Assembly (NCBI GenBank): GCA_006503535.1
Contig: QYRS01000002.1
Coordinates: 3,162,001-3,226,000 of the forward strand
Direction of reading: 5' to 3'
DNA: 64,000 nt
Source: Arthrinium phaeospermum
Taxonomy: Eukaryota; Ascomycota; Sordariomycetes; Amphisphaeriales; Apiosporaceae
The notes under the pieces are model-generated. The model saw only the letters and a program-made list of their open reading frames with translations. It was not told the DNA's origin and did not search any database. Positions 23,385-34,900 of this stretch are shown here, one piece after another. The position numbers and the translations under genes are program-made. The stretch's first letter is position 1. Each line of letters begins with the position of its first letter.

Positions 23385-24001
23385 GACGCTATCTGATTTG
23401 TGTTTGTTTGGCGGCCTCAACCAGAGACTAGGCTTATAAGTTCTGAAACCAGATACGTGACTGCTTCCCGGGTTTCCTGACTCACGTGTGTGTTCCGATG
23501 ATACCCCTACAGTTCTGGTGGGAGTCACTCTTCAATGAACTGCAAATGGCGAATGGAGACTGGAGAGAGCAAGTGTACTGCCAAAAACACTGGGGCCCGC
23601 TTTGCCTGGGCGTCCGACGCCGGCATTGGGGCTCGGGTACATTGCATGTTAGCTCGCTAACTCTCGCCCTTCCGCTATAGTGACTCTTACAACAACAAAA
23701 GTAATCATGGGAAATTTGAATCTCTAAATCAACAGTGAAGACAATCTCTCTGATAGGTATTGAAGTTAGCTGGTTGTGCTATATCTTGTAAATAACGAGT
23801 AGGTACCTGCGTGTTAGTACCTGGTGGAAATTTTATTTTTAACCCTACCCACCTGCATCTTCCTGGACGAATTGGAGAGGAGGTGGTTTTCAGATCGAGT
23901 AAATACGTCAGCCCTGCCTTGTCAACTTAAGTGAGGGAAGTTGAAATCACGGAGACGAATTTAATTTTGGTTTCTTATCAAGAGTTGCGCGGCACAGAAA
24001 T
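23385..24001. promoter_or_regulatory. Divergent promoter region between his5 and cns1
   Basis: About 600 bp between two outward-facing genes. It holds a TGACTCA site at 23478-23484 and an overlapping CACGTG. The half nearer cns1 is AT-rich (for example tggaaattttatttttaacc at about 23825) and may contain its 5' UTR or an unseen first exon with the true ATG. No other gene is visible. Confidence 0.55.
23478..23488. promoter_or_regulatory. Gcn4/CPC1-type element TGACTCA overlapping a CACGTG E-box
   Basis: The sequence TGACTCACGTG contains a perfect 7-bp TGACTCA (23478-23484), the site bound by yeast Gcn4 and Neurospora CPC1 under amino-acid starvation, and an overlapping CACGTG (23483-23488), the core for bHLH factors such as Cbf1. 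It lies about 95 bp upstream of the his5 coding start, a gene class known to be under this control. Binding is inferred from position and sequence only. Confidence 0.7.
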
Positions 24002-25345
24002 TACGGCACGCAAATCGGACGAGGAAACATTGAGGAAATCACCGACGAGCTGGCCGCCAAGCTGCTCTCCTCCGACTCGCAACAAGATGGTCTGAAGGAT
24101 AAAAGTGACAATGGCGAGCCCGTCGCGGCCGGGCCGGAGCTCTCGCCGGGTCGCGCCATGACCCACCGGAAGACGGTCGACGAAGTGGTCGCCGAGCTCA
24201 AACAGTCTCCCTTCTTCATGACGGACCTGGAGGAGAACGACGAGACGGAGGCGCTCAAGGCGATGGCCTACGAAGGGTCGCCGCTGGAAGTCGCCACGGA
24301 TTTCAAGAACAAGGGCAACGAGTGCTTCAAGGTCAAGGGCTGGTGGGACGCCAAAGAGTTCTACGCCAAGGCCATCCAGGTCCTCGCGGTCGAGGAGCGG
24401 AAACGTGCCGCTGCCGCGAAAGGGGAGGCCTTACCCGATGCGCCCCGACTACGACGAGCGGCGCCGAGGAGGAGAAGGGGGAAGCTGTAGGGGAGGAGGA
24501 GATCCAGGAGCAGCAAGGTCCCTCGAGGCCTCGTACGTCAACCGCGCCGCCTGCCAGCTCGAGCTCAAGAACTACCGCAGCTGCTGCTCGACTGCGCGGC
24601 GCGCTGCGCCTGAACCCGCGCAACGTCAAGGCCTTCTACCGGTCGGCGCGGGCGCTGCTGGCCGTGGACCGCATCGCCGAGGCGGACGACGCGTGCGCGC
24701 GGGGCCTGGCGCTGGACGAGCAGAACGCGGCGCTGCGGGCCGTGGCGCGCGACATCCTCAAGCGCAACGAGCTGGTGACGGCCAAGCAGCGCAAGGACGA
24801 CGAGCGCGCCGCCCGCGAGAAGCAGCGCGAGGCCCTGCTCAAGGCGGCGCTGCAGGCGCGCAACATCACGACCCGCTCGACGGAGAAGCCGCCCGAGATG
24901 GAGGACGCCAAGGTCCAGCTCGTGCCGGATCCGGACGACCCCGCAGCGCAGTCAGCTTCCGGCCCTCCTGTTTGTACCCGGCCGACTACGAGACCGACTT
25001 CATCAAGGCCTTCAACGAGACCGAGACCCTCGCGGACCATCTCGGCTACGTTTTCCCGCTGCCGTGGGACCAGAAGGGAGAATACACGCTGGCCAACGTG
25101 CTACATGGACACCATTTCAGGGGCATCATCAGTCGGCAAGAAAGTCTCGCCTCAAGCTCCTATCTTCGAACAACGTGGTGATCGATCAAGTGGTGCGCTT
25201 GTTCGTGTTGCCCAAGGCGAAGGCCGAGGGCTGGCTGAAAAGCTACAAGGAAGAGCTAAGCGGATGGGTCGCTGATGGAAGTATCACCAAAATATATAAG
25301 AACAACAAAATAAAAAGAATTGAGCACATGATCTACAGTTTGTGA
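24002..25345 (+). CDS. cns1: Hsp90/Hsp70 co-chaperone of the Cns1/TTC4 family, frame-disrupted in this sequence
   Basis: The readable protein begins about 24035 (EEITDELAAKLLSSDS). Next is VVAELKQSPFFMTDLEE, the signature of Cns1/TTC4, then TPR helices (YEGSPLEVATDFKNKGNECF, EASYVNRAACQLELKNY, LNPRNVKAFYRSARALLAVD). A charged linker follows, then the C-terminal wheel domain (YPADYETDFIKAFNETETLA, HLGYVFPLPWDQKGEYT, VVIDQVVRLFVLPKAKAEGW), ending at TGA 25343-25345. TPR co-chaperones of this family bind Hsp90 and Hsp70 C-termini, and yeast CNS1 is essential. No ATG is in frame near the start: the first ATG of the frame is at 24158, inside conserved sequence, so a 5' exon is likely missed. Frame breaks lie at about 24440-24520, 24590, 24955 and 25110-25140. 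The stretch 24550-24950 is very GC-rich. Confidence 0.82.
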
Positions 25346-25606
25346 CGGTAGTGATGAAGACAAGTTAATGATATTACAAGTTAGATTTTCATTTCGACAA
25401 TATGCTTTTTGACCCCTACCACAATGTTGGAAATGCAAACCACTGTTTGTTTGCTCTTGAACAGACACGGAAACCCTCCCAGCTAACGCCAGAAACATCC
25501 AACCTAATGCCAATATCCTGTCATTGTTATGCGTTACTCCGTTTGCAAACCATTACCCGAACCCCTATCATGCTGTATTACAAGCACTACCAATAGGTTT
25601 TCCATA
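25346..25606. other. Convergent 3' region between cns1 and the APSES gene
   Basis: About 260 bp, AT-rich near cns1 (gatattacaagttagatttt), consistent with facing 3' UTRs. No coding frame is visible. Confidence 0.4.
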
Positions 25607-27405
25607 TTACATGGAGCTGGCCCTCTGCCTCTTTCGGGAAACTCCGAGTCCGTAGGTGAAGTCGATGCCGAAGCGATACCCCCTGGTCTCCCTTGGGTTT
25701 TGGCGACGGCGTCCCGAACGCTCAGGTTCATAAGGAGGAGCGCAGCCTTCTTTTCCGGGCCGAGGACCGCCCCCTCTACGGTAGTATATCTCTTCTCCTC
25801 TTTCATGGAAGATGCAAAGGCAGCTGGCGGATATACGGATCATCTCGTCTCCCGCCGCTCTCGACTCGGACGGTCTCGCTATGACCGTGCTCTAAGTGTT
25901 CCGCGGACCGTTTGCGTGGCGATTCTCGTTGCGGTGGATGTTGCCGTTTGGCGGCGCTGCGAATGTGGCCATGTGGGGCACATGGCTGTGATATGGTGGT
26001 GATGGTAGATCTGGGCTCGAGGCATGCATGGGAGGCGTTGTTGGTGATACGGTTGCGGGCTGGCCAGTCTTGGTACAGCACTCAGCCAGTGACTGTGAGG
26101 AAGAGAAGGAGGTGGTGGTGGTGGCGGCGGCGGGACCGTGTCATAGTGATGGTGATGGTGCGGATGGGGATGAGGGTGCGGGTGAGGTTGTTGACGGGCG
26201 TCCAGCTACTCGTAGGGGGCCGTAGCGGCGTAAGAGCTTGAATTGGCGAGTACAAGAAACGGTCATGAAGACCGCGGTCGGTCGCCGGTGAGACCTCGCC
26301 GTCTGTGTCGATGCCGTACGGGTTCTCGCTACTAATAAACGGTCTGCTCCGCACTCGTAGTCGCGGGTATTGCGGTCTGGCATCGTCGTAGCCGCCGAGT
26401 CTGATCGGCCGGCGGTGGTCATGACCGGGCTCACGCCGCCACAGCCTGCGGACGTCACTATGCTCGAATATAGTCTCCGGAAGCGATCTGCTTCACGCGT
26501 TGAGTGGAGGATGATGGATGGTCAATGATCATGCGACCGTGCTCTGGCGCGTCAGGCGGGATGCACACAGAAGGGAAATCCGGGCCGAAGATTGGAACCA
26601 AGGCTCCTGCGATACGATAGCAAAACGTTGCACAGACGGCTTTGGCACAGCTGAAAGGCATCCAGTAGCCTTGCAGACTGGTGTAGCTCTTCCTATGAAG
26701 CGGCCATGTATGAATACCTATGGGTGCGAGTAGCCACCTACCTTGGGCCATGATCGAGCCACCTGTGATACTGTGGGTGATTTCCTTGAGACCGGGGTTC
26801 ATGTTCAACATCTTGGCAGGCGTTGTCTTGGCGAAATCAGAAACAGGTCCTCGACCAAATCCCATGGAGCGAATGACTTACCTTTGAATACTTGCAACAC
26901 TTGAAGAAAGGAGTCATGCGAACCAGGCCAACATTGTAGTCCCACATCACCACATACTCGGTATCGTCAGCGGGGAGCTTGAAAACGTACTGGAAAACTA
27001 TCATCGTATGGTTAGGCCGTGTCTTTCGTATAAGCATGCTCGTGAATATCTACCTTCAAAGCTCTCCCGGCCTGTTTTCTCGAAGAAGTCTTTTTTGCCA
27101 CTGTTTGTATGGGATGTGTCGGCAGTATTCCTGTATCTTCCCGAGGGAAACACTTGGAACTTCCGGGCCTCGCGCAACGAGGGCTCGTCCAATCTCTCGT
27201 GCGGTTGGAAGTTGACAGTACCTTTGGGTTTTCCCTTTGTGAAAACGGCCGCGTCCTTGGCTACCTTTTGCTTGGGCATGATGGGCCGATCGAAGAATGC
27301 AGTTTCGTCAGCAAAGGAGTTCGTGGCGACGATGCTGCCGGACTTGGAGGGAGCCGGTGCCTTGAGGCCCCGACGGAGCAGGGTTAAGAGAGCCACGGAC
27401 AGCAT
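25607..27405 (-). CDS. APSES (KilA-N type) DNA-binding regulator, Xbp1-like, frame-disrupted in this sequence
   Basis: ATG at 27405 ([17 protein letters not shown]). Exons run to 27054, then 26997-26882, then from 26826 and onward; introns have GT..AG ends, and a further intron precedes GYWMPFSC. The APSES-like core reads [40 protein letters not shown] and [20 protein letters not shown], then [20 protein letters not shown]. This is the fungal KilA-N/APSES fold of cell-cycle and development regulators. A Pro/His-rich tail ends in [15 protein letters not shown] and RKRQRASSM with TAA at 25607. Two near-compensating indels around 27115-27165 turn the expected [19 protein letters not shown] into an unrelated stretch and back. 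Further shifts occur near 26463 and through the tail. Xbp1-like is my best family guess; its targets are unknown. Confidence 0.8.
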
Positions 27406-30400
27406 GGCGTGAATTGTGAGTGGGGTGATGTCTTGGAACTGAAGATGGCAATGCTGCAAGTCGAGGTTCCTGGCTGGGAGTGTACAGGAAGTCAGATGGA
27501 GGAGTATGCCAGGGACTCAGACAGCGCTTGCAGGATATGCTTGGATGGGGATCAAGAAGGAAAACCACGACGTTATAATCAGGCAAACAGCTTGGATAGC
27601 AGGCACCAACTACTGCTTCGTAGAGAAGACGAGCCGGCTTTGCCACAAGGGCCGAGATTGCTTCTTTCTTGACTGTATCCAGTCATGCAGCTCTCTGGTG
27701 GGACACTTGGCGGTGACCGGCGCAGCCTTGTCGCTGAGAGTATTCGGTGCAGCTTTCTTTGTCGACTATCTTGGAATCGACCTGTGAGAGCAGAGAAGCC
27801 CGTTTGTGTACGCCCACCGCTTTTTGGGGGAATATCGAGGCCAAAGCCACTGAGTAAGCATCGGCAGAGAAAGCGCGGGCGAGGGGGGTGTTGACGAGGG
27901 GAACGAGGACGAAAGTGTCGCTTGAGCCATCTATACTACGATCTAGAAGCCATGGGCGGTACATCCGGAACAGGTGGAAGGGAACTTGAAGCCCGGTCGG
28001 GGCAAGTGTGTGCTCGTCGCGGGAGCGTGACGTCTTGTGGCCCTGATCTCTTTCTATCCTCAAGCCGTCCTAGCCATCAATAGACAGTCTCAAAAGTACC
28101 AGGAACTGTAGATGTGGCTCCCCAAAGTCCCAGGAAGAAGCAAATGGGTGGAAGTCGGATCAGCGGCGCCCAATACACCAAAGTCGAGTTAGGCAGGTTT
28201 CAGTATATTCCACCAGCCCAGGTGCTGGCCCGAAAGGGGTGATCACAGGCGACTGCATGACGCAGCGGATCTGTTGCCAGAGACAACAAATGATTTGACA
28301 CAGCAAATACTGTATTGCCAAAAAAGCCCAAACAGGGATCCGGCTTGTATGAGTACGTGTATGGGGGGGCAGTCTTGACAGAAGCAGCCTGACGGATAGC
28401 TGCAGTTAGCGCCGGGGAGGTTACCAGGCTAGACGGGTTTCTGAAGAAAGTAGAACAAAGAAAATCCAGTGGTGGCAGATGGGATCCCAGACAAAGATTG
28501 CTTGACTCGACATACGTGTATCTCATGGCCCCCAACCAAATAGACAGGGGACCGGCCTCATGTCATTTTCCTAGCTGGTTGTGAGGGACTACTGCTGCTA
28601 CTGGTCATATCTGGGAGCAGCGAAACGAAGTCGGAGAGAGAAAGGATGTCTTGATGCTGACCGCCCCCGAGAGGCAGCAGAGGCAGCAGCTCTCAAGTGG
28701 GAACCTTGGGGAGTCCTGTGCTTAACCGGGCAGCTCTTTCCTTGCCCACTCGCTTGTGGGAAAGTTGCCCTCTGCGGCTCCTTCGAGATTGCCAAAGATT
28801 GCCACGGCCTCAAAGGGGCGGTCCAACAGTAAGTGGCTCTAGCTGATGCGGAGATTGCAGTAGTCACAACAAACCCATGTTTTCCCCACGAGCTGAGCAC
28901 GTACAAGCATTTAGAAATGAACCGAATTGGTCACAGAGAGCGGAAGCTTGTCCGTTCTTGAAGAGGCCGTGCTCGACTTTCGTGACAGGACCCGTCTAGT
29001 CAGCCGAAAGGAGGCTCTCCCCTCGGGCCAGAGATTGCGCAGATCTACTGACCTGTTGCAAAGGAATAGGGAGGAAGATGGAAAGATATACAATCTCCCG
29101 GGTTTTGGTCATGAAACAAAGCAATACCATTCGATAGTCTATCTCCTACGAACAATAGCTCAAAATGGGAGACTGGGACCTTCAGCCGTTTGACCTTGGA
29201 ATTTCGTCGGCAAAATCCCTTCCTTGCTTTGGTGTTTTCCTGGCCATAGACAGGCCGCTGGAGAAATGAGGGTTGCTTTGTTCAGAGGCATTCACCGGGT
29301 AGCCCTCCCCAAGGTACGCCGTGCCAAACGAGAACAGCAAAAAAGGGTAATCTCGAGTCACAGCCCTGATGTGGTTTACCTGTCTTCAAGCAGGGTCCCA
29401 AGCGTACTGAGCATGCACCGTCCCCCGGGATAGGACAGGGCCTCTTAACGTTCCTGGCAAATCACGTCGTCGGCAGCTATGCCTACAAACGGAAAGGGCA
29501 GGTGGGGAGAGCTCACATTGGACAGACTGAAGCACAGACAAAAGAAGGCTAACGGGCCTCGTGAAAAGTAAAGCATACCTTCAAGCTTATTGCCCGTGTA
29601 ATTGCTCGTACTATCTCTACTTTGGTAGTGTAAGATGGCTGTGTATACGTATATTGGATGCCACGATGACCGCTGCGCCCGTGTGAGACCAAGGCCCCAC
29701 CAGTTCGCATGGCTGAACCATCTTTGGAAATTCCGAGGTGAAGCAAGTTGGTGAGCGCCTGAATCATCCTATACTGGATGTGGGAAGAGGTGGCATCAAC
29801 TAGACCCCCTGGACCCGATAGTCGGGAGTAGGCAAATGAGAAAAGAACAAAACGAGAAAGGAAAAGGAGACAGATGGCAGTTGATGAACAATCGATCGGC
29901 TTCTCCCCGCTGGCTCGCCTAGACAACTCCCTCCTGTCATCCTATGCCGTGTCCAGCGAGCGATTGTACAATCATCTGAAACTTTCCGCAGCCAGAAGCA
30001 GTCACGTAAAACTTCGATGCAGGCCTTGCCGGAGCCTGCCTGCCTGCCTGCCATAAGCTGTTCTGATGAAAGCCAGTGCGACGGTACAACAAGCGCGGTT
30101 GTGCTCAGTGACTTCGGGAAATTTCTTGCTCTTTCATCTTCGGAGCATTAGTGGCCGTGTAACAGGAGATGGGGGACGATAACCGACACCAATCGTCTCC
30201 AGGAGCAACCCCAGCCTGCCATGTGTTGTGGGCGGACAGGCAAGCATCAAGGTACATGCAAGTCGGTTGTGATATGTTGAGCGCATCGCAGGGAAGGCTT
30301 CACTAGTCGGGGACCCAGACGAGGTCGGAGATGCCCTCGATACTGGGAGTTGAGTGGTGTTTCGATTGGTCTGGTTGGTTCAATGGTCAATCCCAGTACA

Positions 30401-31994
30401 CAACGACGAGACAATCATTGATGCCAAGGACGCCGCCGGTCATGTCCTGATTTTTGAGAAGCGATATACTCAGTTGCGAAGTATCGGGCCGGGAATAGCA
30501 CGGATATGTCAATTAGTCGGCCAGACCGAAGAATCTTAGACCCTTGGACCCAAGCCAAACGGAAGATCAAGGCTGGCTCATATGATATCAAAGGTCTGCC
30601 ATCGCCCTTGAACCCGACAATGAATGAATGAAGAAGAAGTGACAGAATGGTGCCGCTCAAGTCCGCTATGCGCAAACCTACATAGTACCTATATATATAA
30701 ATCCGTGCTAGTCCAAGATTAATCACCAAGAAGGGGGGGGCATACCCGCTTGTAGGCGCTGCTCCAAGACACGGCCTGTCTGCTACGTGATAGGTGGGAA
30801 TCACGTCGGCAACTTGCTGCGATTCACGACTACCTACATCCAGTGGAGATCACGTAACACCAAACACTCGTGGCTGCAGTGGCCTGAGTAGATAGACTAG
30901 TACCTACATAGGGGAGAAAGAGCAGCAACCTCGTATTCCATACTGAGGCCCTTTTCAACAGATAGATCAATTAAGACTGGATGAGAGAGGCGATGGCTAC
31001 TTGGGTGAACTGGTCTTACGAGACCTTAGTCAATCCATAGGCCGGTAGGTACTTGGATTTGCCCATCTTACATTTCGCTTCATCTGGTCTCAGATCTACC
31101 GGCATGTGTGGTGACGGATTTCGAAAGGTGAAGCTGTGGTGTTTACGAGGTAAGCAAGCACATACAGATAAGCTTCGGATTGCGATCCATCTCCACCCTC
31201 GAATTCATACCCAAGCGGCCCGGTTTGGTTGTGTCTGCAAAAGCTGTGAGCAGGAGGCCGCTGCTGATGCTGTCGAACTGCAAGATCTATCAAATGATAT
31301 TGTGTTACCATTCCCACCTGAAGAGAAGAACATCAATTGCCAGCCTTGTAAGTGGGAGATATGCTGATGCTGTCGAACTGCAAGATCTATCAAATGATTG
31401 TGTTACCATTCCCAGACCTGAAGAGAAGAACATCAATTGCCAGCCTTGTAAGTGGGAGATATGCAGTGAAGTTATATCGACTGCTGCATCCCACTGATCT
31501 CGAGACGCACTAGTCCCAACGAAGCCTAGCCTATCTGTTGGTTATCGAGGTTGCAGCGGCTGCTGCTAGGATTGGCCTATCTCTTTTCTCCCCCAGTCCC
31601 CCTTCAGAACGCGCTTGTCCAGCGGCTGTCTGTCTGTCAGTTACGACGCGTTGACTCCACCGCCACTAGCTGTTTACCCGACCGCAATAGACCCTGGTCT
31701 ATCAAAAACCAATAAACAAACACCATCACCAACACAGCCTTGGCTTGGTCTGATAGTATACCTGTCGACATCGTGACTGGCGCCGAACCAGCAGACGGCC
31801 AGTTCTGCTCCGCTCTCTAACCTAACGCGCATTCGACACAATTGAATTTGTGCTCTTGATGAAGCACAACCACTCCTTCTACTCTAATTTCTCCCTTTGG
31901 CCATTAACCACCTGGCCTCGGGGTTTTTTTTCCACCTCCGCGTTTTCGCACACCCACACGCTCAAGCAGCATCGCGCTGCTATACAAAAACACC
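27406..31994. other. Long divergent intergenic region between the APSES gene and TOP2
   Basis: These 4.6 kb hold no frame with a recognised domain. The longest frames (27683-28063 and 30415-30804) have ordinary low-information composition. Long upstream regions with leader introns are common for fungal APSES regulators, so part of 27406-29000 may be transcribed leader. A 100-bp tandem duplication lies at 31263-31462. The last 300 bp before 31995 are C/T-rich and should contain the TOP2 promoter. Confidence 0.4.
31263..31462. repeat. Imperfect ~100-bp tandem duplication
   Basis: Copy 1 (about 31263-31363) and copy 2 (about 31364-31462) both begin gctgatgctgtcgaactgca and end aagtgggagatat. 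They differ by two dinucleotide changes: gatattgtg versus gattgtg, and ccacctg versus ccagacctg. It lies about 530 bp upstream of TOP2, outside recognised coding sequence. Confidence 0.92.
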
Positions 31995-34900
31995 ATGAGC
32001 GACTCCGATATCATGGACGATTCCGTCTTTGACGAGAACTCAGACGGATACTCGCCCGAGCCGGTATGTGTGCCAACCCCCAGGCCATTGCTAGCACCCA
32101 ATCTTTCGCTGCCGCTTCCTTCCTCAACTGGCATCACCACACGCCCACTCCGCAATGTCCGTTGAGGAGCAGAACTGATTATTATGCTTCACAGAAACCC
32201 AAGCCCAAGGCCAAGCCCGCAGTGAAGAAGGCCCAGCTAAACCCGCAGCCGCCAAGAAGATGGTTCAGACTACTTTGAAGACGGCGAAGGCTGCGCCCAA
32301 GAAGCGCGCAAAGCCCGCGAGTGACGACGAAGATGATGCGGGCGTCAATTCAGACTTTTCCAACACGCCACCCAATGCCAAGAAGCAGAAGAAGGCACCC
32401 GCAGCCAAGAAAGCCTCAAGCAAACCTCTCGAAGAGGTCGAGAACGACAGCATGATGCTCGATGGCTCGCCCGATGCGAAACCGACAAAGAAAAACGGCC
32501 ACGGAAACTTATCAGAAGCTGACACAACTTGAACACATCATCGCGACCCGATACATACATTGGTTCAGTCGAGCGTACTGAGCAGCACATGTGGGTTTTC
32601 GACAAGGAGACTAAGCAGATGAAGTGGGACAAGGTTGGCTTCGTCCCTGGTTTGTACAAGATCTTTGACGAGATTATTGTCAATGCTGCCGACAACAAGC
32701 AGCGTGACAGCAAAGGAATGACCTACCTGAAGGTTACCATCAACCGTGAAGAAGGCATCATAACTGTCGAGAACAACGGTAAAGGTATCCCAGTCGAGAA
32801 ACACGAAAAGGAAAAGGTGTATATTCCTGAGCTGGTGTTTGGTCATCTTCTGGCTGGTTCCAACTTTGACGATGATGAGAAAAAGACGGTTGGTGGTCGC
32901 AACGGTTACGGTGCAAGCTTTGTAACGTCTTCAGTACCGAGTTCACCCTGGAATGTCAGGACTCCAAGAACGCCAAACGATACAAGCAGACATGGCGCAA
33001 CAACATGGGGAAGATGGATCCCGCCAAAATCACCAGCAACAAGTCCCAAGACTTCGTCCGAGTGACGTTTCATCCGGATTTTTCTCGGTTTGGCATGGAG
33101 AATGGTATCGATGAAGACCTTGAGGCTCTACTGTATCGTAGAGTTTACGATATGGCTGGCACTGTTACCGGTATCAAGGTCTATCTCAATGATGAACACC
33201 TGAAGCTGGACTTCAAGAAGTACTGCGCCATGTACGCGAAGTCCATCGCTAGAGAGAATGGCGAGGACGAAGGAACCGAGGCTGCTGCCACTGTCATCAT
33301 GGAAGACTCCAAGGGCCACCCGAGATGGGAAGTCGCATTCGCTGTGTCAGATGGTTCATTCCAACAAGTTTCGTTCGTCAACTCCATTGCCACAACATCA
33401 GGTGGCACGCACGTCAACTATATTGCAGACAAGATCTGCGATTCTCTTCTCAAAAACCTCAACAAGAAGAAGAAGGGTCATGCTCTGAAGAGCAACCACA
33501 TCAGGAATCACATCTTCGTCTTCGTGAACTGTCTCGTCACGAACCCGGCTTTCACATCGCAAACCAAAGAGCAGCTTACTACCAAGGCGAGCCAGTTTGG
33601 CAGCAAGTGCGAATTGACTGAGAAGTTTTTTGAAGGCTGTGGGCAACACAGAAGCCATCAAACAACATCCTTCATTTTGCCGAACAGAAGGCAGACAAGT
33701 TGCTTGCCAAGAGTGACGGCAACAAGCGCTCTCGAATCAGTAACGCCAAGCTGGTCGATGCTAACTTGGCTGGTACTAAACACGGTCATGAGTGCACGCT
33801 CATCTTGACAGAAGGTGACTCTGCCAAGAGTTTAGCTGTGGCTGGTCGTGCTATATTGGACCCTGACCGCATTGGAGTTTTCCCCCTCCGAGGAAAGATG
33901 TTGAACGTCCGGGATGCTTCAATCGACCAGATCACTAAGAACGCAGAGATCCAGAACATCAAACAATTCCTTGGACTGAAGCACAAGGCGACCTATACAG
34001 ATACCAAAGGTCTTCGATATGGCCACCTCATGATCATGGCCGATCAGGATCATGATGGTAGTCATATCAAGGGTCTTCTCATCAACTTTCTGCAGGTTCA
34101 GTTCCCATCGCTTCTCCTGATACCGGATTTCTTCCAAGAGTTCATTACTCCCATTGTCAAGATTTGGCAAGGACCCAACCCCAAGAAGCCCCTGAAGCTA
34201 CGCTCTTTCTTCACCCAGCCTCAGTATGAGGAGTGGAAGGCTTCTCACCAAGCCGAAGTCAAACGATGGCAGTACAAGTACTACAAGGGTTTGGGTACCA
34301 GTTCGAACGAGGATGCCCAGGTATATTTCACCAATCTGGACGACCATATGAAGGGCTTCGACATCATGAAGCCAACTGAGGCGCAACTCTTCGAGCTCGC
34401 CTTCTCCAAGAAGAAAGCCGATGCGCGAAAGGAATGGCTCGGGAACTTCGTGCCCGGAACATATCTGGATCACTCTACGAAATCTATCTCGTACGATGAT
34501 TTCGTTAACCGAGAGCTGATTCTGTTCAGTATGGCCGATAACATGCGATCGATCCCATCAATGTTAGATGGCTTCAAGCCCGGTCAGCGAAAGGTCGTAT
34601 ACGCTTGCCTGAAGCGTAATCTGGTCAAAGACAAGAAGGTCATTGAATTGGCTGGTTACGTGTCAGAACAGACGGCTTACCACCACGGTGAAATGTCACT
34701 GCAACAGACCATTATCGGCCTGGCCCAGAATTTTGTCGGTTCCAACAACGTCAACGTATTGGAACCCAGTGGTAACTTCGGTTCTCGATTAGCAGGTGGA
34801 TCAGATGCTGCCAGCGCTCGTTACATTCATACTCGTTTGTCTCCCTTCGCCCGCAAGATCTTTTCTCCATTGGACGAGCCCAACCTAGAACAATGGGTGG

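Noticed and set aside
27683..28063. 126-codon frame on the minus strand
   Set aside because: No family resemblance and no exon partner. It lies in the probable leader of the APSES gene.
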